Positions 1-7,724 of a DNA stretch of 21,867 nucleotides are shown in pieces. How positions within the stretch are numbered: position 1 is the first letter of the stretch; each line of letters begins with the position of its first letter. This DNA is from JBBRMQ01 sp038230775 (GTDB lineage Bacteria > Acidobacteriota > Thermoanaerobaculia > Gp7-AA8): NCBI GenBank assembly GCA_038230775.1, contig JBBRMQ010000046.1, positions 1-21,867 of the forward strand, written 5' to 3'. The notes under the pieces are model-generated. The model ran no database searches and was not told where the DNA came from. It worked only from the letters and a program-made list of their open reading frames with translations. The translations under genes and the position numbers were made by a program.

Positions 1-173
1 GAAACGCCGACGCCACGCCGACGCAGTCGATGCTCGACGTCTACGCATCGCTCGAGAGCCGGTTGTTCGCAGCGCTCACGCAATGGAACGCGCTGCTGAA
101 GAAAGACGTCCCCGCACTGGATGAAGCGGCGAGGAAGGAGAGCTTGCCGCTGATCGTCGTGAAGACGGAATGA
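1..173 (+). CDS. C-terminal fragment, probable sortilin/BNR-type beta-propeller protein
   Basis: The frame running from base 3 to the TGA at 171-173 is open from the window edge and encodes about 56 residues. They form an amphipathic helical tail: LESRLFAALTQWNALL, then a KDVPALDEAARKE stretch, then SLPLIVV and the end. This pattern (a helix with Trp, a DLPALN-like segment and a short LP(A/L)I ending) resembles the C-terminus of the large exported 'glycosyl hydrolase' proteins with VPS10/BNR propellers common in soil Acidobacteriota and Gemmatimonadota. That comparison is from memory and rests on the tail alone. The propeller, if present, lies outside the window, so function cannot be verified. 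The gene ends just before a repeat array, so it is probably the last gene of its transcription unit. Confidence 0.5.
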   Translation, partial: NADATPTQSMLDVYASLESRLFAALTQWNALLKKDVPALDEAARKESLPLIVVKTE

Positions 174-183
174 GTCTTGTTTC

Positions 184-409
184 CGTGTGAGGACCTGGCT
201 TCTGTGTGAGGACCTGGATTCTGTGTGAGGACCGGCTTTAGCCGGTCACGTCCGACCGGCTGAAGCCGGTCCTCACACAGAAGCCGGCCCTCACACAGAA
301 GCCGGTCCTCACGCAGAAGCCGGCCCTCACACAGAAGCCGGCCCTCACACAGAAGCCGGTCCTCACACAGAAGCCGGTCCTCACACAGAAGCCGGCCCTC
401 ACGCAGAAG
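184..409. repeat. 18-bp repeat array in inverted orientation around a palindromic centre
   Basis: Eight head-to-tail 18-bp units of the form CCGGYCCTCACRCAGAAG run from 266 to 409. The only differences are C/T at position 5 and A/G at position 12. Before them, about 184-240, are three units in the opposite orientation (TTCTGTGTGAGGACC type). Between the two sets lies a long palindrome built of GACCGGCTTTAGCCGGTC and its partner CCGACCGGCTGAAGCCGG. Because 18 is a multiple of 3, the array keeps minus-strand frames open, but the peptides (CVRTGF and LLCEDR repeats) are artefacts. The unit is too short and has no spacers, so it is not a CRISPR. It belongs to the same family as the element at 17337-17395. 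Confidence 0.9.
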
Positions 410-446
410 TCCGCACATCTCGCCACATCGGCGACCGTGTTTTTTC

Positions 447-474
447 TTGACCGTCTGAATGCGGTTCGTACACT
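447..474 (+). promoter_or_regulatory. Candidate sigma-70 promoter for the PilZ-like gene
   Basis: TTGACC at 447-452 matches the -35 consensus at five of six bases. TACACT at 469-474 matches the -10 consensus at four of six, and the spacer is 16 bp. The predicted transcription start is near 481, leaving a leader of about 17 bases before the ATG at 498. An upstream in-frame ATG at 459 falls inside the spacer, which argues against it as the start. Pattern match only. Confidence 0.45.
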
Positions 475-497
475 CAGCTGGTCATCACGAACCGACA

Positions 498-1214
498 ATG
501 AACGTCCGACGGACAGCGCCGGCAGCATTCACCGCCGAGTTCGACGACGAGCAGGAGCTGCGCGACGAGCATCGCGCGAATCTCGCGTTTGGTGCGCTGC
601 GCCTCCCGGCGTCCGAGCCCGTCGCGATCGACAGCACCATCGCGCTGACGCTTCGCGGTCCGTGGGGCGGAGAGGCCAGCGTTGCGGCCCGCGTGGTCGC
701 GCAGTTGCCGGATGGAATCGCGCTGCTGGTGGAAGGAAACCCCGATGAGATCCTGGCGCGCCTGCTCGAGAAGGTCGCGGTGGAGGACGAAGAGGCGCCG
801 GCCGAGAAGAGTCAGAACGTCTGGGATCGCGTGCGCGCGCTGCCCCAGATCGACAAGATCCTGCTGGCGGTGAAGGCCGACCGCACCGAGCGCGCGCTTC
901 TTCTGCAGGACAACGATCCGCGCGTCCTGCTCTCGATCCTGCGCAACCCGCGGCTCACCGTCGACGAAGTGGTGCGTCTGGCAAAGTCGTCGTTCCTCAA
1001 CTATCAGATTGCGGACGTCATCCTGAAGACCGGGCAGTGGATGGCGAGCATCGATGTTCGTCTGGCCCTGATCCACAATCCGAAGACGCCGCAGGCGGCC
1101 GCGCTGCGCATCCTGCCGACGCTGCCGGACGTGGAGGTTCGAGCGATCGCGCGAGCGGGCACGAACATGGCGCTGAAGCAAGCCGCGCTTCGGCGGCTTC
1201 AGGGCCGGATGTAA
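498..1214 (+). CDS. PilZ-like domain protein with C-terminal HEAT/LRV-like helical repeats
   Basis: The protein has 238 residues if it starts at the ATG at 498, chosen because the in-frame ATG at 459 lies inside a candidate promoter. Residues about 12-92 look like a PilZ-type beta barrel: NLAFGALRLP stands where PilZ proteins have (D/N)xSxGG, followed by strands IALTLRG, ASVAARVVAQL and GIALLVEG. The canonical upstream RxxxR is not convincing, so c-di-GMP binding is doubtful. Residues about 105-238 are helical repeats with recurring cues such as RALLLQDNDPRV, LRNPRLTVDEVVRLAK and ALIHNPKTP, typical of an HEAT/leucine-rich-variant C-terminus found with PilZ-like domains in deltaproteobacterial and acidobacterial proteins. 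No signal peptide or membrane span is present, so it is probably cytoplasmic. It lies 82 bp before a kinase on the same strand. Its partner and signal are unknown. Confidence 0.75.
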   Translation: MNVRRTAPAAFTAEFDDEQELRDEHRANLAFGALRLPASEPVAIDSTIALTLRGPWGGEASVAARVVAQLPDGIALLVEGNPDEILARLLEKVAVEDEEAPAEKSQNVWDRVRALPQIDKILLAVKADRTERALLLQDNDPRVLLSILRNPRLTVDEVVRLAKSSFLNYQIADVILKTGQWMASIDVRLALIHNPKTPQAAALRILPTLPDVEVRAIARAGTNMALKQAALRRLQGRM

Positions 1215-1296
1215 GTCTCGTTCCGCGCCCGACACACTGCCAGCACCGCACATCTGGCGTCCGATCGCATACGATTGGCCGCTCTTGCCAGCGCCA

Positions 1297-3750
1297 ATGC
1301 TCGAACCGGGTGTGCACATCGGTCCGTACGAGATCGTCTCCGCCATCGGCGCGGGCGGGATGGGCGAGGTCTACCGCGCGCGTGACTCGCGCATGCGCCG
1401 CGACGTCGCGCTGAAGATCCTGCCGCGCGGCCCGGCCGCGGATCCCGATCGCGTGCGCCGCTTCGAGCAGGAGGCGCTCGCCGCGGGGATGCTCAACCAT
1501 CCCAACATCACGATCGTCTTCGATGCCGGGACGCACGGCGACACGCCGTACATCGTCACCGAACTGCTGGAAGGCATGACGCTGCGCGACCAGCTTCGCA
1601 CCCGACTACAGTTGAAGCGCGCCACCGATTACGCGCTCCAGCTCGCGCGGGGCCTCGCCGCGGCGCACGCGAAGGGAATCGTGCATCGCGATCTCAAGCC
1701 GGAGAACGTGTTCATCCTGCCGGACGGACGCGTGAAGATCCTCGACTTCGGCCTGGCGAAGCTGCGCGAGGAAGAACACACCGGCGACGAGGCGACGATG
1801 GAGCGCGGCCTGACGAGGCCGGGAATGATCGTGGGCACCGCCGGCTACATGTCGCCCGAGCAGGTGCGCGCCGAGACCATCGATCACCGCTCCGACATCT
1901 TCTCGCTCGCTGTGATCGTGTACGAGATGGTCAGCGGCAACCAGCCGTTCGTCCGCAACTCCTCGGTCGAGACGATGAATGCCGTCCTGCACGACGAACC
2001 GCCGCGGCTCGACGATGTCGATCCCGGAATCGCACGGATCCTCGCGCACGCGATGGAAAAGAGTCCGGCCGATCGCTTCGAGAGCGCGAAGGACTTCGCG
2101 TTCGCGCTGGAGGCGGTGAGCGTCAGCGATCTGAGGCACAGCACGACGCCGCGCAAAGAGGCGCTGCTTCCTTCGTACCGCCGCCTGACGTTCCGGCGCG
2201 GCTTCATCATGAGCGCCCGCTTCGCGCCCGATGGCTCCGTCGTCTACGGCGCGGCGTGGGAGGACGATGCGCTCGAGATTTTCTCGTCGTTTCAGACCGG
2301 ACCCGAATCGCGGCCTCTCGGTCTTCGCGAGGCAGACGTCCTCTCCGTCTCACGCACGGGCGAGCTCGCCGTCTCGCTCGGCCGCCGCTACATCGGCGTC
2401 GGCTTCGCCACCTCCGGCACGCTGGCCCGCATGCCCCTCGGCGGCGGCGCGCCGCGCCGCGTCTGCGAAGACGTGCAGGAAGCGCAGTGGACCGTCGACG
2501 GAAAGAACTTCCTGATCATCCGCCGCGTCGACGGCTGGTATCGGATCGAGTCGCCGATCGGCAACGTCATCTTTCGCACGCCGCAGTGGATCAGCCGCGC
2601 CTCGTTTTCGCCGGACGAGAAGCTGATCGCGTTCATGCTTCATCCCGCGTGGGGCGACGATGCCGGACGCGTCGTGGTGATCGATCGCGAAGGCAAAGAG
2701 CTCGTTCGCGGCGACTTCTTCTTCAGCAGCTCCGGTCTCGCCTGGAAGCGCGATGGTCAGGAGATCTGGTTCGCCGGCGAGATCACCGGGCGCGGGCGCG
2801 ATCTCATCAGCCTCGACCTCACCGGAAAGCTGCGCACGATTCTTCCCGCGCCGGGCCGGCTGACCTTGCACGACATCGCCGAAGACGGGCGCGTGCTTCT
2901 GGCAACCGAGGCGGCGAGGCGGGAGGCGGTGGTTGGGCGTCACGGCGAGCCGGTCGAGCGCAACCTCTCCTGGTTCGACTGGTCGCGTCTCTCGGGACTG
3001 AGCCGCGACGGCAGTTTCATCGTGTTCGAGGAGCAGGCATCGGCGGTCGAAGGCGTCAACACCGTTTTCCTGCGATACACCGATGGTGCGCCTGCGATCC
3101 GCATGGCGGAAGGAAAAGCGCGCGGCAATCCGATTTCGCCGGACGGTCAGTGGCTCGCGATCGTCGTCGGCAGCCCGCCGCAGTTTCACCTGCTGCCCGT
3201 CGGCGCCGGCGACACGCGCGTCGTCCGGTGCGATCTGGCAGAGGTGACCGGCTGGCAATTCTGGCCCACCGGCGACAAGCTCCTCATCCTCGGCAACTAC
3301 GAAGGATCGCCGAAGCAACTCTTCGAGCTCGCGATCGACGGTGACGGCAAGGCGAAAGCGTTGACCAACAAAGGCCTGAGCGGCAGTGCATTCACGCTCT
3401 CGCATGACGCGCGCACCATCGCGGTCGGCGTCGATCAGAAGCTCATGCTGCTTTCGATTGCGGGCGGCGACGACCGGATCATGCCCGGCACGCGGCCCGG
3501 CGACATTCCGATCGAGTGGACCGAGGACAATGCGGCGCTGTTCATTCTGGAGCGGACGCATAACAACGTGCAGATCGTGCGCGTCGACGTCGTCAGCGGC
3601 GAGCGCCGCGAATGGGCGGTGATTCGTCCCGGCGATCCGGCGGGCATCCTCGATGTGATGCCGGTGCACATCACGCCGGACGGACAGACGTATTCATACG
3701 GCTACCGGCGATTCCTCTCCGACCTGTTCATGGTCACCGGTCTGGCGTGA
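1297..3750 (+). CDS. Ser/Thr protein kinase with C-terminal TolB/WD40-like propeller, no membrane span
   Basis: The 817-residue protein starts at the ATG at 1297. An in-frame TTG at 1285 is possible, but the ATG gives the usual short lead into the GPYEI motif. The Hanks-type kinase domain covers residues about 10-270: glycine loop GAGGMGEVY (18-26), VALK lysine 40, probable alpha-C Glu59, HRDLKPEN (130-137), DFG (150-152), and a GTAGYMSPEQ activation segment. All catalytic residues are present, so it should be active. From about residue 290 on there are repeated propeller blades with PDG/PDE turns (ARFAPDGSVVYG, SFSPDEKLIAFM, ISPDGQWLAIV). Such propellers usually act as ligand or protein interaction platforms. 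No transmembrane helix separates the two parts, unlike the kinase at 7725-10373, so this one is probably cytosolic. Substrates are unknown. Confidence 0.92.
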   Translation: MLEPGVHIGPYEIVSAIGAGGMGEVYRARDSRMRRDVALKILPRGPAADPDRVRRFEQEALAAGMLNHPNITIVFDAGTHGDTPYIVTELLEGMTLRDQLRTRLQLKRATDYALQLARGLAAAHAKGIVHRDLKPENVFILPDGRVKILDFGLAKLREEEHTGDEATMERGLTRPGMIVGTAGYMSPEQVRAETIDHRSDIFSLAVIVYEMVSGNQPFVRNSSVETMNAVLHDEPPRLDDVDPGIARILAHAMEKSPADRFESAKDFAFALEAVSVSDLRHSTTPRKEALLPSYRRLTFRRGFIMSARFAPDGSVVYGAAWEDDALEIFSSFQTGPESRPLGLREADVLSVSRTGELAVSLGRRYIGVGFATSGTLARMPLGGGAPRRVCEDVQEAQWTVDGKNFLIIRRVDGWYRIESPIGNVIFRTPQWISRASFSPDEKLIAFMLHPAWGDDAGRVVVIDREGKELVRGDFFFSSSGLAWKRDGQEIWFAGEITGRGRDLISLDLTGKLRTILPAPGRLTLHDIAEDGRVLLATEAARREAVVGRHGEPVERNLSWFDWSRLSGLSRDGSFIVFEEQASAVEGVNTVFLRYTDGAPAIRMAEGKARGNPISPDGQWLAIVVGSPPQFHLLPVGAGDTRVVRCDLAEVTGWQFWPTGDKLLILGNYEGSPKQLFELAIDGDGKAKALTNKGLSGSAFTLSHDARTIAVGVDQKLMLLSIAGGDDRIMPGTRPGDIPIEWTEDNAALFILERTHNNVQIVRVDVVSGERREWAVIRPGDPAGILDVMPVHITPDGQTYSYGYRRFLSDLFMVTGLA

Positions 3751-3913
3751 GCTGACAAACTGATCGACTACTGATCCGTGGATTCGATGGACGACCTGCT
3801 TTCCTGCAAGTAATCGGCACCCGGCGCCGCGGTAGCGGACATCAACAGGACGAGCGCAGTGCGCATGCTCCGAGCACGTATTCGCGTCTTCGTAGCTGCA
3901 GTTCGCGACGCGC

Positions 3914-4819
3914 CTATTCGTGGCTGTTGATCGTGTCTTTGACGTATTTCCAGCCGTCGGCTTCGCGCACCATCGTCACGGTTCCCTTGCCGAGGGAACT
4001 GGTGACGGCAAGTTCGGCGTTGGTTCCGTTCGAGGTGCCTCCCGTAACCTTCGCGTCTTTGGGCGTGAAGTCTTTCAGAATCGAGAACGCCTCCTTCGGA
4101 TCCGCTCCCGCCAGAGAATCTCTGTCAGCTTTCGGGAGAGACTTCAGGATCGTCGCCGATACCCCGGCCTGAATGGCCTTGGTGTAGGCAATGTAGGCGG
4201 CGCCCGGGTCGCCGCCACCGGCCGGAAGCGGTTTGCCTCCAACCATCTTGACGGGTTGAGTCTTTGTGGTTTTGTCGGAGTTTTTCTGTTTTTCCGGCGC
4301 CGGTGCCTTGAGGTCGATGCGACCCTCTTCGATCGGCGCGTCGAAGGTCGCATCGTACGAAAGCTTGACGTCGCTCATGCCGTAGTCCTTCGTAGACAGG
4401 TGCCCGGTCACGTGATCCGCGGTCAGCTTCGTGGCCGTGAAGTCGCCCATTCCCGACCCTGTGATCTGTGTGCCTTTCTTTGCCAGCACGGCGGCCCAGA
4501 GGTTGCCGCCGATGGCTTGCTTGCTCCAGGGCTGCACTTCGACGCGGATCGCATTCAGCTTGCCGGTCATCCAGATGCCGGTGATGTTCTTTTTCACGAT
4601 GTCCGATGTCGAGACAGGCACGTCGCTCAGCACGATGACGAGATCCTTCTTCTCGGAATGGAACGGGTCCTCCTCCGCGAGGGCGACGACGTGATGGAGT
4701 TGAACCGTCGTTCCATTGACGGTCATCGAGCCTTTCACACTGGCCGGGGCGGCGGCGCGAGCGGTCGTCATTGCACTCAGGAACATTGTGCAGAAAAGAA
4801 CAGAGGCGCGTAGTCGCAT
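3914..4819 (-). CDS. Exported protein: unknown N-terminal domain plus NTF2/DUF4878-like C-terminal domain
   Basis: The start chosen is the ATG at 4819, because it begins a clean Sec signal peptide (MRLRASVLFCTMFLSAMTTARA) and has AAGGGA a few bases upstream; the frame is open further 5' without support. The protein is 301 residues. Residues about 25-155 form a beta-rich domain with VKGSMTVNGTTVQLHHVVAL and LVIVLSDVPVS. The same domain makes up the whole divergent neighbour (4940-5464). A KQKNSDKTTKTQ linker follows. The last ~95 residues (AAYIAYTKAIQAG through GTVTMVREADGWKYVKDTI) look like an NTF2-like DUF4878 domain, whose members are small extracytoplasmic proteins of poorly known role. 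It is probably periplasmic, with no lipobox. The 120-bp gap to the divergent gene probably holds both promoters. Confidence 0.75.
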   Translation of the reverse strand: MRLRASVLFCTMFLSAMTTARAAAPASVKGSMTVNGTTVQLHHVVALAEEDPFHSEKKDLVIVLSDVPVSTSDIVKKNITGIWMTGKLNAIRVEVQPWSKQAIGGNLWAAVLAKKGTQITGSGMGDFTATKLTADHVTGHLSTKDYGMSDVKLSYDATFDAPIEEGRIDLKAPAPEKQKNSDKTTKTQPVKMVGGKPLPAGGGDPGAAYIAYTKAIQAGVSATILKSLPKADRDSLAGADPKEAFSILKDFTPKDAKVTGGTSNGTNAELAVTSSLGKGTVTMVREADGWKYVKDTINSHE

Positions 4820-4939
4820 TGAGGATTCCCTTCGTTTGTTAGAACGTCTATCACCTGACGCGCAGCATGAGCAAGCGGGGCATTCGCCTTTCGACATAGA
4901 ATGCACGTCGCCTCCCGGCCGCATCAAGAAAGGCCCGTC

Positions 4940-5464
4940 ATGAAGAGCCTCTGTGTCGTCGTGCTTCTACTCGCTCTCTCTTCCTCCGTCGTCTGCGCGT
5001 CAGAGCCGGGAAACGTGAACGGCCAGATGATCGTGAACGGGAAAAAGATCAAGCTCAATCACGTCTACGCCTCTGCCATGCCCGGCAGAAGCGACAAGAA
5101 GAAGATTGAGATCCGCGTCATTCTTTCGGACGTGGCTCTCTCCGATGCGGACCTTGCCAGCGGGAGCAACCGTGAAGCGCTGGCCAATGCCGGCAAACTG
5201 CACGCGATCGAGTTGTTGCTCGGCGACGACCCGATGGGCCATCCGGGAAAGATCGCGCTTTACAACGATATCTACGACGTGGCCTTCAAGGGATCACAAC
5301 AGCCGATGCGGCTTCAGGGTCTGGACGCATTCGAGACGAAAACGGACGATGGGAAAACGATCGCCGGGCGTCACTTCATGGCCTCGCCACACAAGTTCAG
5401 CGACATGGGCAACGGAGTCACGTTCCAGGACGACGTCACTTTCAGTGCGCCGGTAGGGAAGTAG
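4940..5464 (+). CDS. Exported single-domain paralogue of the divergent neighbour
   Basis: The protein has 174 residues from the ATG at 4940, preceded by AAGAAAGG. It starts with a Sec signal peptide (MKSLCVVVLLLALSSSVVCA). The mature part matches the first domain of the 3914-4819 product along its length: GNVNGQMIVNGKKIKLNHVYA against SVKGSMTVNGTTVQLHHVVA; IRVILSDVALSDADL against LVIVLSDVPVSTSDI; a GKLHAIEL/GKLNAIRV segment; and a closing VTFQDDVTFSAPV against VKLSYDATFDAPI. It lacks the NTF2-like C-terminal domain of the neighbour. No enzyme motif is visible. The two probably arose by duplication with loss or gain of the second domain. Probably periplasmic; function unknown. Confidence 0.75.
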   Translation: MKSLCVVVLLLALSSSVVCASEPGNVNGQMIVNGKKIKLNHVYASAMPGRSDKKKIEIRVILSDVALSDADLASGSNREALANAGKLHAIELLLGDDPMGHPGKIALYNDIYDVAFKGSQQPMRLQGLDAFETKTDDGKTIAGRHFMASPHKFSDMGNGVTFQDDVTFSAPVGK

Positions 5465-5550
5465 ATTCCCGGCATCAACTTCGACGAAGCGGCGCAAGAT
5501 TTGCCCGTGCGCGGCTTGCGCATGGAATGAATCACTGAAGCTCAGAGTCG

Positions 5551-6624
5551 TCAAGGCGGCATCAACCCTTCCGGCCATTGCTGCTGGCATCCGTTGCTGA
5601 ACACGAGATCGCGTTCGAATCCGTTCACGCCGCGCTCCGTGTACTTCGTCGGATCCTTATGCTCGAACACGCCGTCGGCTCCTGCGGACCGGATGACGAA
5701 CGCCTCTTCGCCTGAAGGCAGAATCACGTGGGTGTACTCGAGTGCGTTTCCCCACGCGTCTCTTCGGGGCGTCAGTTTGATTTGCGCCGGTTCGAGCGCG
5801 GCGGCCAGCTCCTCGATGTTCCGCGCCCGCGGATAGGTTCCATGCGCGGTTCCGTAGGCTTCGACTGCCTGAAAGAGGTAGTACATGGAGAACGCCGTGG
5901 TCTTCTGTTGCGATCGCTGCTGCGCGGCCGTCAGCTTGGACGATGTGACGGACAGAAAGATCCACACCGGGATCGTGATGGTGATGAACGTGGCGTAGGA
6001 GAGCCCACGCAGTCTGGGAAACCGCTCGAGTCTCGTGAAGGCGAGGAGGGTCGCCAATGGACCGAGGACGGCGAACAGAGGGATCAGCGTCACCATCTCG
6101 AAGACGAGGGTGTACAGGCTCACGTCGGGTTTATGGATCACCACCAACCAGAAGAACGCGATCGCCGGCGACGCTGCCAGCGCGAGCGTGAGGTAGCCGC
6201 CCCATCGCCATGCCCGCGCGAGCGCGAGACCGGCAGCGAGCATGAGGGCGCCGATGCATGTCATGACGGCGAGCGTTACGAAGCTCCATCCGCCGAACTG
6301 ACCGATCTGCACGACCAGTGCAGCGAAGCCGATCGTTCCGGCCGTGACCACGAGGCGGTGGATCCACGGGATCCAGCCCTTCGCGGCACGACGCGTCAGT
6401 CCACCGATGGTCAGCAGGCATCCGTCGAGTGCGATCCAGAAAAGGATCCCGGACGCAGCCATTCGCTGCTGATACGAGATGGCCGGCAACATCCGGAGCA
6501 GAAGCAGGACGAGAACGGCGACGATCAATCCGCCGCCGCCGACGACAAGAAAAACGGCGAGGTCCGTCAGACGTGCCCTGTTGCGAGCGTCGCGAGCGTC
6601 GTGAGCTTGCTCGGATTCCGTCAT
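5551..6624 (-). CDS. Seven-TM membrane protein with C-terminal GspG-like (pseudopilin) domain
   Basis: The protein is 357 residues. After a short charged N-terminus there are about seven hydrophobic helices, beginning LAVFLVVGGGGLIVAVLVLL and ending in ATFITITIPVWIFLSV near residue 225. The remaining ~125 residues resemble the soluble part of type II secretion major pseudopilins: AFSMYYLFQAVEAYGTAHGTYP, then DAWGNALEYTHVI, and AGADGVFEHKD, where GspG proteins bind calcium. There is no N-terminal prepilin cleavage motif, so the domain is displayed on a polytopic membrane protein rather than assembled as a pilin. The start codon overlaps the stop of the upstream PstS-like gene (ATGA at 6621-6624), so the two are translationally coupled and probably act together. 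Actual role unknown. Confidence 0.8.
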   Translation of the reverse strand: MTESEQAHDARDARNRARLTDLAVFLVVGGGGLIVAVLVLLLLRMLPAISYQQRMAASGILFWIALDGCLLTIGGLTRRAAKGWIPWIHRLVVTAGTIGFAALVVQIGQFGGWSFVTLAVMTCIGALMLAAGLALARAWRWGGYLTLALAASPAIAFFWLVVIHKPDVSLYTLVFEMVTLIPLFAVLGPLATLLAFTRLERFPRLRGLSYATFITITIPVWIFLSVTSSKLTAAQQRSQQKTTAFSMYYLFQAVEAYGTAHGTYPRARNIEELAAALEPAQIKLTPRRDAWGNALEYTHVILPSGEEAFVIRSAGADGVFEHKDPTKYTERGVNGFERDLVFSNGCQQQWPEGLMPP

Positions 6625-7556
6625 GGCCGGCCTCGCGGAACGTAGCCGCTCTCGCGCACTGCGGCCTGGCCTTCGCCCGTCTGCAGCCAGGCGAGAAGAC
6701 TCGCCGCGGGACTCCCCTGCGGCAATCCTTTGCGAACCACCGCGAAAACTTCTGAAGTCAGCGGATAGGCTCGCGATGTGATCGTCGCCGCCGTCGGTCG
6801 CACGCCGTCGATCGCGATCATCCTGACGTGCTCGTCCGGCGCCATGTTCGTCACGTAGTAGTAGATGGAGAAGGCAATGCCGTACTCACGCGCGGCCACT
6901 TTGTTGACCGCACCGGCCATCGTGTAAATCCGGGGGACCTCGTGCTCGTTCCGCATGGGCGATCCCTTCATGACGAGTTTCTCCATGAGCTCCTGGCTCC
7001 CGGAGTCGGGCTCACGCTGGAAGGGCTCGATCGCGGCGTCAGGCCCGCCGAGCGTGATCCACGATCTAGTTCCCGGCGCTCCGAAAATCTCGCGAATCTG
7101 ATCTCGTGTCAGGTTCTCGACCGGGTTGCGCGTGTTCAGAACGAAGACCAGCGCATCGAGCGCGACCGGCTTCACATCGAGAACCACCCCGGCCACATGA
7201 GCGGCTTCGAGCTCTCTCGCCGACGGCTCGCGCGCCACGAGAATGAGATCGGTCCTGTCCCCAATCAGGGAGAGATACGCCTCATGTGTTCCGTGATGCT
7301 TGACGGTCTCTTCGATCTTCGCGGCCAGAAGAGGGTGAGCTGTGCGCGACGGGAAGACGGTCCGCTCCAATGCCGGTGGCCGCTTCCATTCGTACGCGAC
7401 GCCCTGGAGTTTGCATGCGATGAGAACGGAGAGCGGATGCGTCGAAGTCGATCCGTCGACGCGGGGATATTGCCGCGCGATGGCGTCACGGAGAGGATCC
7501 CGCTCCGCTTGCGAGCAGGACATGGCCAGGAGGATTGCCACAGCGGTCCATCGCAT
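6621..7556 (-). CDS. PstS-like periplasmic binding lipoprotein
   Basis: The start is placed at the ATG at 7556 (311 residues), which gives a short lipoprotein signal MRWTAVAILLAMSC with lipobox LAMSC and Cys14. An in-frame GTG at 7586 would add ten residues ahead of this signal. PstS-family features are DGSTSTHPLS near residue 35 (the phosphate-binding DGSTST loop), NPVENLTRDQIREIFG, EPFQREPDSGSQE (family R..GSGT), and AYPLTSEVFAVVRKG near the end. Known family members bind phosphate or related anions for ABC import. No PstCAB genes are nearby, so this is an orphan binding protein. The downstream overlapping gene is a 7-TM/GspG-like protein. Being a lipoprotein, it should be anchored to the outer face of the inner membrane or to the outer membrane. 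Confidence 0.85.
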   Translation of the reverse strand: MRWTAVAILLAMSCSQAERDPLRDAIARQYPRVDGSTSTHPLSVLIACKLQGVAYEWKRPPALERTVFPSRTAHPLLAAKIEETVKHHGTHEAYLSLIGDRTDLILVAREPSARELEAAHVAGVVLDVKPVALDALVFVLNTRNPVENLTRDQIREIFGAPGTRSWITLGGPDAAIEPFQREPDSGSQELMEKLVMKGSPMRNEHEVPRIYTMAGAVNKVAAREYGIAFSIYYYVTNMAPDEHVRMIAIDGVRPTAATITSRAYPLTSEVFAVVRKGLPQGSPAASLLAWLQTGEGQAAVRESGYVPRGRP

Positions 7557-7724
7557 GAGTTGTCGGCTCTCGCCGGATTCTGACACGGTCGGATGGCTTT
7601 CGCCTTCGCCTTACCCTTGCATTTCTATGATGAACTAGCGCAGCAGCTTGAGCTCGAGCGTCGAGAGCTCGATCGCATCATGGCTGCTCCGCACTTCGCG
7701 TGACCGGTTCGCGTTCTCTTACTG

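Noticed and set aside
266..409. CRISPR-like array
   Set aside because: Units are 18 bp, directly abutting, with no spacers and no cas genes.
421..445. TCGCCacatcGGCGA followed by a T run as a terminator of the first gene
   Set aside because: Five-base stem separated from the T run by several bases and 250 bp from the stop codon; overlaps the candidate promoter region.
41..528. Minus-strand open frames encoding CVRTGF and LLCEDR repeats
   Set aside because: They arise because the 18-bp repeat unit is a multiple of three; composition is purely repeat-driven and there is no start signal.
2256..3669. Long alternative and antisense open frames over the first kinase gene
   Set aside because: Arg-rich translations typical of shadows of a GC-rich gene; the kinase frame has full domain support.
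3751..3913. Intergenic region between convergent genes
   Set aside because: Checked for hairpins, small genes and RNA genes; nothing convincing was seen.
4820..4939. Specific promoter hexamers for the divergent paralogue pair
   Set aside because: Only weak partial matches on either strand; a shared promoter region is likely but no element can be supported.
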